A stretch of 64,000 nt of DNA from Geobacter sp. (GTDB lineage Bacteria; Desulfobacterota; Desulfuromonadia; Geobacterales; Pseudopelobacteraceae), in NCBI GenBank assembly GCA_009684515.1, contig WKKS01000005.1:62001-126000 (forward strand), given 5' to 3'. Numbering within the stretch: the first letter of the stretch is position 1; each line of letters starts with the position of its first letter. A program made the position numbers and the translations under genes. This document shows positions 50,356 to 59,377 of the stretch, piece by piece. Under the pieces are notes generated by a model that worked only from the letters and a program-made list of their open reading frames with translations, was not told the DNA's origin and made no database searches.

Positions 50356-51435
50356 ATGTCAATTCTGAGCCGATATATAGCAGGTACATGGTTACGCCTG
50401 TTTGCACTCTGTCTTGGCAGTTTCGTATCTATTTATCTCGTACTTGATATGATGGACAAAATTCCGCGTTATCTTCGTGTCGGCGCTTCTATGGGAGATA
50501 TTACCGGATTTTTCTTGAACAAACTTCCAGAAATGGTCGGCCAGACCGCCGCTTTTTCCACTCTGATGGCAACTCTCCTGACACTTGGCCTTTTATCGCG
50601 CAGTTCGGAAATCACAGCGATGCGTAGCTGCGGAATCAGTCTGATGCGAATTTCATTTCCAATGCTTTTGCTGGGTATGCTCATCAGCGCCTTGTTGCTT
50701 GTAAATGCTGAACTTATTATACCTGCCAGCTATCAAAAGATGGATTATATAGAACGGGTCAAAATAAAAAAACAGGGCGTCAATGCTGTCTTCAAGCTAA
50801 ACAATATCTGGTACCGGAACGACCGGATGATTCTTCAGGCGATGGCTTTTGATCCGCAAAAGAGTATGCTGAAGGGTGTGACAATCTGGACAATGGATGA
50901 TTCCCTAAATCCGGTGAGCCGTATTGATGCAGAGCGTGCCGAATTCAAGGATGGTCATTGGACTCTCAAACAATTGCAAGTTAAGGACTTCAGCACAGAT
51001 GTCGGTTATCGGGCAACTGTAGTTCCAAGTATGGAGGTTGCTATTAATCTGAAGGTAGACGATCTCAAAGTGCTTGATAACAATGCCGACAATTTAAGTT
51101 ATGGAAAACTTCGCGATTACGCCGAAAATCTGCAACGCGGCGGATTCCAGGCTTTTCGTTACCTGACGATGATGCATTCCAAATTATCAACACCTTTTGC
51201 GGCATTTGTAATGGTCCTGTTGGGAATCCCGTTTGCGATGAAAAACAGCCGCTCCGGCGGAGTCGCTCTCGGTATCGGAGCCAGTGTGGGGATCGGTTTT
51301 GGTTATTTTGTGATCAATGCCGTTCTTTTGTCCTACGGTCGAAGCGGGGTACTACCTGCTTTACCGGCAGCATGGGGAGCAAATTTGATTTTCAGTCTGG
51401 TGGGAGTCTGGATGGCCATGACTGTCAAACGCTGA
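50356..51435 (+). CDS. lptG: LPS export ABC permease LptG
   Basis: 359 residues from ATG 50356, one base after the lptF stop; the longer frame to 50317 overlaps lptF. Same topology as LptF: LSRYIAGTWLRLFALCLGSFVSIYLVLDMMDKIPRY, SSEITAMRSCGISLMRI and the C-terminal PFAAFVMVLLGIPFAMKNSRSGGVALGIG. Paired with lptF, as in most Gram-negative bacteria. A ribosome site is not obvious, so coupling with lptF is likely. Confidence 0.93.
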   Translation: MSILSRYIAGTWLRLFALCLGSFVSIYLVLDMMDKIPRYLRVGASMGDITGFFLNKLPEMVGQTAAFSTLMATLLTLGLLSRSSEITAMRSCGISLMRISFPMLLLGMLISALLLVNAELIIPASYQKMDYIERVKIKKQGVNAVFKLNNIWYRNDRMILQAMAFDPQKSMLKGVTIWTMDDSLNPVSRIDAERAEFKDGHWTLKQLQVKDFSTDVGYRATVVPSMEVAINLKVDDLKVLDNNADNLSYGKLRDYAENLQRGGFQAFRYLTMMHSKLSTPFAAFVMVLLGIPFAMKNSRSGGVALGIGASVGIGFGYFVINAVLLSYGRSGVLPALPAAWGANLIFSLVGVWMAMTVKR

Positions 51436-51452
51436 TCGAGAAGGGGTAATTT

Positions 51453-52388
51453 ATGACAATACATAAACTCTCGCTTGTTATTTTGGTATTGTCTTACTTT
51501 GTTAACAGTTCCGAACTGCTGGCAGCCGAACGACCGCAGCGTGTCAAGACACAAGCGGCGGCACCTGTTGTGCCGGATCAGCCGGTCATAGCTGTTGCGC
51601 CAACCATTCTCAGCATAATTCCAGCCCAAGGGGAACCGGGCGGTAAGGTGACTATATTTGGTAGCGGCTTCGGAGAACAGTCGGCTGCCTACCTGGGGAG
51701 CGTTGAAATTCCTGCCAAGGTAACTGATGGCAGGCAATTGGAGTTCAATATTCCTCAGTTGGAAGCCGGTTTGTATGCGCTGTATATCAAACGTAGCGAT
51801 GGTATAACCGGACGGGTCTACAATTTTACGGTCCAGGCGCTTCGGCCGGTTCTATTGTCGGTTGTTCCCGAAAGTGTAAGCGCCTGTGCGCGTGGCAGTG
51901 AACGTGATGTTACGGCCAACGGTAAAAACTTTGCTGAAACGGCTTCACTTCTTTTTGACGGCGCGGTGATCAATAGTCGCTACATATCTCCCGAACAGAT
52001 CGCCTTCACCGTTCCGGCAGCAACGAGCGGCATCCACCAGATAACCATAAAAAACGATCCGGAAACCGGTACGTTGCCGAGAACACTTACTATTGAAAGC
52101 CGACCTGAAATCAGCCAGGTCTCAATTGGTGACGAGTATGTAAATTATTATGAATTGAATATTTATGGCAGGAATTTCCAGCAAAACTCGTCTATCTATG
52201 TTGACGGACAACGTATTGGCGGCAAAGGCGGCCAGGAAATGGTAGAGCGTGAAAAGTTGATATTCGTGGATTGCACAAGACTTATTTATCAACGCCATCC
52301 CTACTCATCCACAAACAAGGACTTTCATATCCAGGTGTTGAACCAGGGAGGAGAGGGGAGTCAGGTTGTTAATGTGACTGCTCCTTAA
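51453..52388 (+). CDS. Exported IPT/TIG-domain protein
   Basis: 311 residues, with a GGGG ribosome site and signal ending near LLAAE. Residues about 48-130 are a TIG/IPT immunoglobulin-like domain (PTILSIIPAQGEPGGKVTIFGSGFG). Two similar beta domains follow (about 130-210 and 215-305: PVLLSVVPESVSACARGSERDVTANGKNF; RPEISQVSIGDEYVNYYELNIYGRNF). No catalytic motif. In Geobacter TIG-domain proteins commonly accompany surface cytochromes. It follows lptG by 17 bases and may be in that operon, so a surface role is likely. Function not established. Confidence 0.82.
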   Translation: MTIHKLSLVILVLSYFVNSSELLAAERPQRVKTQAAAPVVPDQPVIAVAPTILSIIPAQGEPGGKVTIFGSGFGEQSAAYLGSVEIPAKVTDGRQLEFNIPQLEAGLYALYIKRSDGITGRVYNFTVQALRPVLLSVVPESVSACARGSERDVTANGKNFAETASLLFDGAVINSRYISPEQIAFTVPAATSGIHQITIKNDPETGTLPRTLTIESRPEISQVSIGDEYVNYYELNIYGRNFQQNSSIYVDGQRIGGKGGQEMVEREKLIFVDCTRLIYQRHPYSSTNKDFHIQVLNQGGEGSQVVNVTAP

Positions 52389-52427
52389 ATCTCCTAACGG
52401 TTTTTGTTACTAAAGAACAGTTTAAAG

Positions 52428-53222
52428 TCATTCCGGCTTGCCCCTGACTACAAACTTCTGGATTGATATGTTGATATCACTTTTGATTTGTCCCTTTTTA
52501 ACCTCAACTACAGCCGGAGCATCCGGCCTTCCATAACCTCCCATAAATTCACCATCTACAGGTTTGCCGCCGCCGTAATGGCTTCTTACCTTAAGATAGT
52601 ACGTCCCCTCGTTATTGACATTAACCAGGAATTTTCCATCGTTCCCTGTCCCTTCGGAAGCGTATTGCGGCTTGCCGACCATTTCCGGCGATGTATATAC
52701 AAACACCCGCAAACCTTCCAGCGGTTTCCCTTCTTCGTCGGTTACCGTTCCTTCAATTGCCGTCATCCCTTTTTCATATTTGGTCTGGCGCTTCTTAAAT
52801 ACGGAAGCTTCTGAAATTGTACCAATCTTGGTTTCTTTGCCGGATTTTACAATAATGAGTTTCGCTTTGCCTCTATTGTCACGGCTGTAGTACTGCAGGT
52901 CGCCGTCACGGGGCGGTCCAAAGGTGCTCTCATCAGCGCGCTTTCGCATCACCAGATAATACCTGCCTGGAGGCACCTGAACCGAGAACTTCCCATCATT
53001 GTCAATGCTGGTTGTCACATCCGGTACCCTCAGGTATTTCTCACTGGCAGGCGGAGGGCCGACGGCCATATCGAATAGCAGAACCTGTGCGTTGGCCATT
53101 GGGCCATCGTTTTTGGTTATCCATTTGCCGGAGATAGTGCCTTGTTTTATCTCAGCAGCAAAGCAGGTCGCAGTTACAAAAACAAACAGGAGCAAACAGT
53201 AAGTAATATATCTTCTTATCAT
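52428..53222 (-). CDS. Exported carboxypeptidase-regulatory-like protein, paralogue of 7447-8301
   Basis: 264 residues from ATG 53222, set by AGAGGTG upstream; the longer frame has no ribosome site. Signal ends near CFAAE. Two beta-sandwich modules: TISGKWITKNDGPMANAQVL with DNDGKFSVQVPPGRYYLV, and AIEGTVTDEEGKPLEGLRV with GTYYLKVRSHYGGGKPVDG. The block GPPPASEKYLRVPD matches GPPPVIEKYWRIPD in the gene at 7447. It is the last gene before the TMTC-like glycosylation gene (89 bases apart, same strand), and may be co-transcribed. Structural role likely; substrate unknown. A TTGCAA-N17-TACATT promoter-like pair sits upstream of it. Confidence 0.82.
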   Translation of the reverse strand: MIRRYITYCLLLFVFVTATCFAAEIKQGTISGKWITKNDGPMANAQVLLFDMAVGPPPASEKYLRVPDVTTSIDNDGKFSVQVPPGRYYLVMRKRADESTFGPPRDGDLQYYSRDNRGKAKLIIVKSGKETKIGTISEASVFKKRQTKYEKGMTAIEGTVTDEEGKPLEGLRVFVYTSPEMVGKPQYASEGTGNDGKFLVNVNNEGTYYLKVRSHYGGGKPVDGEFMGGYGRPDAPAVVEVKKGQIKSDINISIQKFVVRGKPE

Positions 53223-53311
53223 AAACACCTCTGCGGAAATAACTTGCGTATGTCCTGCGTCTTTAATGTAACAGCCATTAGTAAGTCTTGCAAATAATTG
53301 TGGTTCTTGTG

Positions 53312-55174
53312 TCACTGCCTGCCGGGTTGCCCCGGAAAGTAGCGATTCAACAAGTCTCCAAAGCGCGGATCGTTATCGAAAACCGATAGCTGCGGGTCAG
53401 TTCTTAGCTTGAAATAGTCTTCGTAGCCACGCTGCAAGGCCTTCTCCAGCCACATGAGCGCGTCATCCGGATTACCTGCTGCTGATTCTGCACAAGCCAG
53501 GTTGTAAGCATTTACGACATTGTCCCTAACCTTTGATTCCACCTGGATAAAATAGTCACGGGCCTGTCTGAAGTTGCCTTGAGTTAGTGCCAAAGTTCCC
53601 AGCATGGACAGCACCTGCCAGGCTTCAGGTTGCAGCGATTGTGCGTGTTTATATGCCTTTTCCGCTTCAGCGTAATTGCCGCGCTTCATATAGTTAGTGC
53701 CCAGACTCGACCATCCAATGACATGGGTCGGAGTCGTTGCTAGAAGCCTTTTGAGAAGTACAAGACCTTTATCCAGTTGACCCTCTTCAGTATACAGATC
53801 ACCCAAACCAGCCAGTACTTCTGCGTTGTCTGGTTCACTTGCCAATACCCTCTCATAGGCATGACGGGCGGCATCAACCTGACCGGAAAATCTGAGCGCC
53901 TCGCCATAGCAGGCCCAAGCCTTGTTACTGGCAGGCTGTTTGGCCACTGCATCGCTCCAGAGGGAGAGGGAATCCCGCCAGACTCCGACTCTTTGAAAGG
54001 ATACAATCGAGAGGGCGATCAGCCACGATGCGATCACACCGTAAAGAACATGCTTGCCGCGAGAGCCGAAATGATTGCGCAGATATACTGCTGCAGCGCC
54101 GGCAAGAGCTGCAGCAGCTATTATGGAGACATTGATGTAGCGATCGGTGATCAACCACAAAATCGGTACAATCTGTGCGAAGGGAAGCAGCCCAATCCAG
54201 AAAAAAAGGAACCAGAAACCCAACCTCCGATCAAATTTGTACAGACGGACTCCACACCAGGCAACAGCAATTAAAAGCAGTCCCGCTACAAGCACAGTGC
54301 CATCCGCTGTTGAATGGACAGGGGGTGAATAAACTGCGCTCAGTCCAGTTGGCCACAACAGTCGCCACAGATAAAGGCAGAACACCGGCAGCATTGTATA
54401 GGCAGTAGCCAGTGGGCTTCCGCCATGATATGGCATTCGGATGCCACCCTGAAAATCCGTATTCTGAAAATGCATGGATAGCAGGGCAAAAATAACAGCT
54501 GCAATGAAGTAGGTGATCTTGTCTTTCAGGGATAATCGACGCTCTCCAACCGGAAAACAGATATCATATAAGATTAGGATCAATGGTAGTACCAGTGTGG
54601 TGGATTTTGCCATCAGCGACAGGATAAAGGCTGCCAGCGAGGCGAGATATGCATTTCTTCCCTGGCCAGGTTCACTGGATTTATAACGCCGGTACGCTTC
54701 CCAGGAGATTAAAAATAAAAACAGTGAAAGCACATTCTTACGGCAGGAGATCCAGGCTACCGATTCAACCTGCAAGGGATGTACAAGAAAAAACGCGGCA
54801 GCCACCAGGGCAAACAGTCGCTCACCATGCAGGCTGCGAAATAAGCGGTACAGCAGCAGACCGTTCAGTGTATGAAAAAGGATGTTGGTAGCCAGAAAAC
54901 CACCCGGATTCATACCCCACAGGCTGTAGTCCAGCATGTAGGAAAGCATCTGCAGCGGAGCGTAATTGGCCTGGTAGATGGAAGAGAAGATTGTTTTCAG
55001 GTTATGCCAGGAAAAGCCACGAATGGAGTCGTTGTAGACCAGGTACCAATTGTCATCCCAACTCATCTGGAATTCATGTCCCAATGCCCTGGCGTATATG
55101 GCCACGGTCAGCACCACAAGCAACAGATAATCTGTTCTGTGGGAGCGGTTATCAGGGGATTGTGAAAGACTCAT
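53312..55174 (-). CDS. TMTC-like membrane glycosyltransferase with C-terminal TPR repeats
   Basis: 620 residues. About 12 membrane segments in the first 400 residues. An early loop has MSWDDNWYLVYND, with the Asp-Asp of the GT39/PMT-like fold, and HPLQVESVAWISCRKNVLSLFLFL matches the HP-x2-EAVAWI-x-GRKDLLS motif of TMTC-type O-mannosyltransferases. Four to five TPR repeats fill about 420-600 (ACYGEALRFSGQVDAARHAYERVLASEPDNAEVLAGLGDLYTEEGQL). It should use a polyprenyl-phosphate sugar and modify periplasmic or secreted protein Ser/Thr. The next gene upstream on this strand encodes a GT2 of the type that makes such donors, overlapping by 4 bases (ATGA), so they form one system. Confidence 0.88.
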   Translation of the reverse strand: MSLSQSPDNRSHRTDYLLLVVLTVAIYARALGHEFQMSWDDNWYLVYNDSIRGFSWHNLKTIFSSIYQANYAPLQMLSYMLDYSLWGMNPGGFLATNILFHTLNGLLLYRLFRSLHGERLFALVAAAFFLVHPLQVESVAWISCRKNVLSLFLFLISWEAYRRYKSSEPGQGRNAYLASLAAFILSLMAKSTTLVLPLILILYDICFPVGERRLSLKDKITYFIAAVIFALLSMHFQNTDFQGGIRMPYHGGSPLATAYTMLPVFCLYLWRLLWPTGLSAVYSPPVHSTADGTVLVAGLLLIAVAWCGVRLYKFDRRLGFWFLFFWIGLLPFAQIVPILWLITDRYINVSIIAAAALAGAAAVYLRNHFGSRGKHVLYGVIASWLIALSIVSFQRVGVWRDSLSLWSDAVAKQPASNKAWACYGEALRFSGQVDAARHAYERVLASEPDNAEVLAGLGDLYTEEGQLDKGLVLLKRLLATTPTHVIGWSSLGTNYMKRGNYAEAEKAYKHAQSLQPEAWQVLSMLGTLALTQGNFRQARDYFIQVESKVRDNVVNAYNLACAESAAGNPDDALMWLEKALQRGYEDYFKLRTDPQLSVFDNDPRFGDLLNRYFPGQPGRQ

Positions 55175-55887
55175 TTGACAAAGAGAGTTGTTAATCTGGT
55201 TTTAAGGATAAACAGGATCATGGTCATACCCAGGCTGATGGCCTTGCTTAATTTCCCGGTGATTTTTGAAACCCCTTTGCGGGGAAGGTATTCTACTGGA
55301 ATTTCGATGACTTTGCGCGAAGTCAGGATGCTCATAATCATAAACTCTGGCTGGAAATGGGATTTCTTGACTGAAAGTTGATTAACGAATAGTGCAAGCA
55401 CGTTTCTTTTGATCAGTTTCATAGTGCAGCCGACATCGGTCAGGCAGGGGCCATTGAAAAGGTATTCCAGCAGCTTTGCCACCGCCACATTGCCGATTCT
55501 CAGCAGCCAGCTCATATTTGCGCCGGACCAGATCGCCGCTTTTGAAGTTCGTGTGCCGAAAACCACATCATAGTCGTCGGAGTAGATCAACAGCTTGATA
55601 AGATCCTGAGCTGAAAAGGTGCCGTCCGGTTCACACGTCACAATAATATCGGCGGTGGCCTCCCGTAGTCCTCTGGTCAGTGCTGCGCCATAACCAGGCT
55701 GCTGCTCGAAAAGATAGGTTGCATTAGTTGATAATATTTGTTCACGGGTGCCGTCAGTCGAGTTGTTATCAACAACAAGAACCTCGTCCACAAACCCGGT
55801 CTCGAAAAAGTCCAGAATGGCCTGCCGGATACTTTGCTCTTCATTGAAGGCGGGAAATATAACTTGAACGCTCTGTTGTTTCCACAT
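55171..55887 (-). CDS. GT2 glycosyltransferase (polyprenyl-phosphate sugar synthase-like)
   Basis: 238 residues. VQVIFPAFNEEQSIRQ, VVDNNSTDGT and CEPDGTFSAQDL (metal-binding region), then VGCTMKLIKRNVL and a C-terminal hydrophobic stretch near residue 220. The overall pattern resembles DPM1-like/undecaprenyl-phosphate glycosyltransferases. Stop overlaps the start of the TMTC-like gene (ATGA), so donor synthesis and transfer are co-translated. The sugar is unknown. Three bases separate it from the upstream epimerase gene. Confidence 0.87.
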   Translation of the reverse strand: MWKQQSVQVIFPAFNEEQSIRQAILDFFETGFVDEVLVVDNNSTDGTREQILSTNATYLFEQQPGYGAALTRGLREATADIIVTCEPDGTFSAQDLIKLLIYSDDYDVVFGTRTSKAAIWSGANMSWLLRIGNVAVAKLLEYLFNGPCLTDVGCTMKLIKRNVLALFVNQLSVKKSHFQPEFMIMSILTSRKVIEIPVEYLPRKGVSKITGKLSKAISLGMTMILFILKTRLTTLFVK

Positions 55888-55890
55888 GTG

Positions 55891-56880
55891 TCAAGCCCAT
55901 GCCGAAGGCAGGTTGCGGCTGATTTCAAGTTCCTTGAATTTAACTGTTTGGCGCGGCCCCACACTCTTTATCCAGTAAGCCATTCTGCGGATACCTTCTT
56001 CAAGGGGGAGGGGCGCGGGCAGATCGAAACAGCTTCGCAACTTTCCGTGGTCACTGACAGCGTCTTTAACCTCGCATCTCTCTTCAAGAATTGTAATCTC
56101 GGGATTTGCTTCCATTTCACTGGCAATGATCTTCAAAAGATCTTTTATGCTGCAGTGATTGTCGGCACCGATGTTAAAAGCCTGGTTATATGCCCGCATG
56201 TTGTCAATTGCATCGGCCATGATTGGTGCAACATCTGAAACATGGCTGAAGGCTCTGGTTTGATTGCCGTCACCGAAAATGGTGACAGGACGGTTCTGCA
56301 AGATCTGATTCATAAAAATTCCAATTACGTTGCGGTAGGCGTCGCCGGTGTTTTGCCGTTCTCCATAAACATTATGCGGGCGGAAAATAATGTGGTTAAG
56401 GCCGAACATCCTATGGCTGGCATCTAACTCCAACTCCACCGCATACTTGGATATAGCGTAGGAATCTTCGGGATGCGGCGTCATATCTTCCGACATGGGG
56501 AGTTGCCCGGCACCGTACACGGCGATTGATGAACTGAACACAAAACATTTTATGTCATGCATGACAGCCAGATTTATCAGATTTACAGAACCGAGCAGGT
56601 TGTTGGAGTATACGAAGCGCTTGATGAAATGACTCAAGCCTTCGGCGGCGTAAGCGGCGAGATGAAATACATAGTCAAAATTATACGTTTCAAACAGCTG
56701 CTTTAGCAGATCATAATCGAGAATTGACCCTTCAACGAAAATCGCATCCGGGTTGATATTTTCACGGCAACCACCGCTCAGATCATCAATAACAACAACT
56801 GTATGTCCATTTTCAAGTAGCCTGTCAACCAGGTGAGAACCGATAAAACCGGCGCCGCCAGTTACTAAAACAGTTGCCAT
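55891..56880 (-). CDS. NAD-dependent sugar epimerase/dehydratase (GalE-like)
   Basis: 329 residues from ATG 56880 with GAGGAG just upstream; the longer frame lacks this. Extended SDR family: NAD-binding TGGAGFIGSHL at residues 7-17, the YxxxK catalytic pair in YAISKYAVE, and Ser-Ser in FSSSIAVYG. HNVYGERQNTGDAYRNVIGIF and a C-terminal substrate-binding part are typical of GalE/RmlB-like enzymes. It probably makes or epimerises the nucleotide sugar used by the GT2 and TMTC-like proteins encoded next on the same strand. Exact sugar cannot be told. Confidence 0.9.
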   Translation of the reverse strand: MATVLVTGGAGFIGSHLVDRLLENGHTVVVIDDLSGGCRENINPDAIFVEGSILDYDLLKQLFETYNFDYVFHLAAYAAEGLSHFIKRFVYSNNLLGSVNLINLAVMHDIKCFVFSSSIAVYGAGQLPMSEDMTPHPEDSYAISKYAVELELDASHRMFGLNHIIFRPHNVYGERQNTGDAYRNVIGIFMNQILQNRPVTIFGDGNQTRAFSHVSDVAPIMADAIDNMRAYNQAFNIGADNHCSIKDLLKIIASEMEANPEITILEERCEVKDAVSDHGKLRSCFDLPAPLPLEEGIRRMAYWIKSVGPRQTVKFKELEISRNLPSAWA

Positions 56881-56920
56881 GAACTCCTCATTTGCAATAA
56901 CCGGGTTTAATGCCGATGGT

Positions 56921-57466
56921 CTATTTGTTCCCGCCATACGTACAGGTTCCCGCTTCTATACAACCATCGCCTTGGCTGTCGCCATATTTAATGCATCCAG
57001 CCATTCCCCAAGGTTTAATTCTCAATAGATAACCATATCCATGATCACGGCAAAACTTGCTGTCTTTAAATTTTATAGACTCGCCGTATAAGGGTTTTGA
57101 ATTGCCGTCTGCACAGGAGAACCAGACGTGTTTGGAATCACCCACGATAAACATGTCGGCGCTTGGGCAATAGTAGGTTATGTCACGTGAATTAAAGATC
57201 TGGTCATCAATCGTTCCCAGTGGTGTGCACACGTCTGACCATAGGTCGTTGTTGGTGCCAGCGGGACAGCAGCGACCGTTTTTTTGTAGTAGAAGGTCGT
57301 TTTCACAAAACGGTTTACCGATGTCATTCTTAGCCGCATAAACCGCGCTCACTGGAATAACGGGCTTCACAAGGTTTATTATGTTTTTATCTGCGGCAAA
57401 TGCATTAAACGCAAAGCCCGAAAAACAAAAAACCAGCAGGCAGATTGACCTGACTCTTTTAATCAT
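56921..57466 (-). CDS. Small exported cysteine-containing protein
   Basis: 181 residues, strong ribosome site AGGGAGGAATT. Signal peptide about 1-24 (ends FNAFAA). The mature part has about 10 cysteines in pairs likely to form disulfides: FCENDLLLQKNGRCCPAGTNND, VCTPLG, YYCPSADMF, SCADG, FCRDHGYG, GCIKYG, GCIEAGTC. No known domain. It is 40 bases upstream of the epimerase on the same strand and could be part of the glycosylation operon or a target of it. Function unknown. Confidence 0.72.
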   Translation of the reverse strand: MIKRVRSICLLVFCFSGFAFNAFAADKNIINLVKPVIPVSAVYAAKNDIGKPFCENDLLLQKNGRCCPAGTNNDLWSDVCTPLGTIDDQIFNSRDITYYCPSADMFIVGDSKHVWFSCADGNSKPLYGESIKFKDSKFCRDHGYGYLLRIKPWGMAGCIKYGDSQGDGCIEAGTCTYGGNK

Positions 57467-57637
57467 AATTCCTCCCTTACATCAAAATGAGTGGGTTCAG
57501 AATATCATTAAACAGCGATTCTGTAATGAAAAAATATACCCGCCACGGTTACATCTGCTCGGCATCCTTGACGTTCAGTTGAATAACGAATATCAAGAAT
57601 TAAGACCTGGTTGTAAAATTATGCCAGTGTGATTAGA

Positions 57638-59113
57638 ATGCAAACCATGATCGAGTTTCCATTAACAAGACGCCAATTTATGTTGCTTGCCATTCAGCTT
57701 ATGGCAGCCTCCCAGTTGCCTGGGTGTCGTTCATACTCGTCTGTAATCGGTAAAGATTCAATAAAGCCGCTGATTGTGGAAGATCACAGTCTGGCCTTGC
57801 CGCACTGGGCGGAAAAAGGCATTCGTAATGCGGTACTGATCAATATTGACACCCATGACGACATCCGCTGGGTTCAAGATAAGAATATTGATGCCCTTCG
57901 AGACATCTACCGCAGGAAAGATTGGAAGCTGTTCAGAGAGTCGGGCAGCCTTTCGGACAACACCTTATACCACATTGGAAACTGGATCTATGCGGGAGGA
58001 CACCTGGGCATATTCAGTGAAGTCTACTGGGTTATTCCGTTTGATGTGCTTTCGATGGAAAACCCTGATCTCCAGATGCGTCGTTTCTTGCGGGATTATG
58101 AGTTCAATGAGCAGGAAATCCAGACATTTTCTCTGCATGGCCGTCAATTCCGTGGTTCGTTCCACGGAATTCCGCTGACGGTTTGTGATATAAAATCACT
58201 TCCGGATATAAGCGATCCGGTTCTTCTCAGCATGGATACAGACTATTTTCCGCCATATTCAACCGTAAATGAAAAAAGCTATCTTTCTGCTCTACACGAG
58301 GTATTTCAGGCTTTGTATGCAAAAAAATACAAAGTACTGGATGCGGTCGTCTGCTATTCGGTAAACAGCAATTATCTGCCACCTTACTTACGCTGGGTTG
58401 GCGACACAATCGCTGCGATTCTTGAAAAGCCAGGCATGATCAATAAAGAACCGCTAGAACAGCTCACCCTGTTGCAGCAGATCGATAACAGCTATCGCGG
58501 TACTGATGCTACTGAAATGCTGAAACTGATTAGTTCATGGATGGTCAAGTATCCGCTCCCGTCACTGCAGCTTTACAAAGCATACGCTCATGTGCTTCAG
58601 GGAGAGTCTGATCATGCTTATCAGGCTGCAGTTGAAAGTTGCAAAACAGATCGACTCTATTGCACAGGACTGCCGAACATCGGCTCGTATTATTACAGCG
58701 AGGGTCGCTATAAAACAGCAGAAAAATTTTTCGTTGCCGGTTATGCCGCCAATCCGGGCATGTCTAATGACCTGTTTTTTTACGGTCATTGTTTGCGGAA
58801 GCTTGGCAGGTTGAATGATGCTTTAATCAGCTACGAAAAAGATGAAGCGATCAACGGGACATTTCCGACACGATTTCTGATAGCTGAAATTCAACTTCTT
58901 CAAAATGATAAGAAAACGGCTGAAATATCGATTGCAAAAGCGGTCAAACATTTGATGACCAGCAGATACGCACAGGTTGTAAATCATGAAACCGCCGGTG
59001 CCATTTACACTGTCCTTGATTATTGCGACCGGGTAGGATTAAACGATCTAGCCAGAAACCTGCGCAACTGTCCGGCAGTAACAAGTATGTTTGCGCAATA
59101 TCCACGGAAATGA
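57638..59113 (+). CDS. Tat-type lipoprotein with arginase-like (UPF0489-like) metal motifs and TPR repeats
   Basis: 491 residues from ATG 57638; GTG 57629 and ATG 57647 are possible. N-terminus LTRRQFM is a Tat motif, followed by lipobox LPGC (Cys about 30). Residues about 60-260 contain NIDTHDDI (D-x-H-x-D, about 71-75) and LSMDTDYF (D-x-D, about 198-203), the two manganese motifs of ureohydrolases, plus GNWIYAGGHLGIFSEVYWVIP as in UPF0489 proteins, whose characterised members include peptide arginases. Residues about 290-460 are TPR-like helices. A folded metalloenzyme exported by Tat would make sense. No RiPP precursor is seen. A strong bidirectional hairpin follows. Confidence 0.72.
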   Translation: MQTMIEFPLTRRQFMLLAIQLMAASQLPGCRSYSSVIGKDSIKPLIVEDHSLALPHWAEKGIRNAVLINIDTHDDIRWVQDKNIDALRDIYRRKDWKLFRESGSLSDNTLYHIGNWIYAGGHLGIFSEVYWVIPFDVLSMENPDLQMRRFLRDYEFNEQEIQTFSLHGRQFRGSFHGIPLTVCDIKSLPDISDPVLLSMDTDYFPPYSTVNEKSYLSALHEVFQALYAKKYKVLDAVVCYSVNSNYLPPYLRWVGDTIAAILEKPGMINKEPLEQLTLLQQIDNSYRGTDATEMLKLISSWMVKYPLPSLQLYKAYAHVLQGESDHAYQAAVESCKTDRLYCTGLPNIGSYYYSEGRYKTAEKFFVAGYAANPGMSNDLFFYGHCLRKLGRLNDALISYEKDEAINGTFPTRFLIAEIQLLQNDKKTAEISIAKAVKHLMTSRYAQVVNHETAGAIYTVLDYCDRVGLNDLARNLRNCPAVTSMFAQYPRK

Positions 59114-59205
59114 CGTATTGATGCCACACATCTGATACGCCCCAGCTTCTCCCCGATAAACCGGTAAAGCATAATCCATAAAAGTTGTCCAACACAAACC
59201 TGTAT

Positions 59206-59257
59206 CAACCAATAAAGGTGAGATCTGCTCAGCAGTCTCACCTTTATTGGTTGTTTT
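59206..59257. terminator. Long bidirectional hairpin terminator
   Basis: A perfect 18-base stem CAACCAATAAAGGTGAGA (59206-59223) / TCTCACCTTTATTGGTTG (59236-59253), with an inner CTGC-TCA-GCAG mini-stem, followed by TTTT. It separates convergent genes. Confidence 0.75.
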
Positions 59258-59377
59258 GGGCTATTTATCAGCAGGGATGCACATCTGCTGAGCCGACAAC
59301 CCGCGGTTTGATGTAGTTACGTTTTTTCATGTGATGGTTTCCTTTCCGCACACTATCGTGCAAATGACGTCATACTG

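Noticed and set aside
57381..57632. Open frame between the Cys-rich protein and the Tat lipoprotein
   Set aside because: It mostly overlaps the minus-strand gene and its promoter region, and has no ribosome site.
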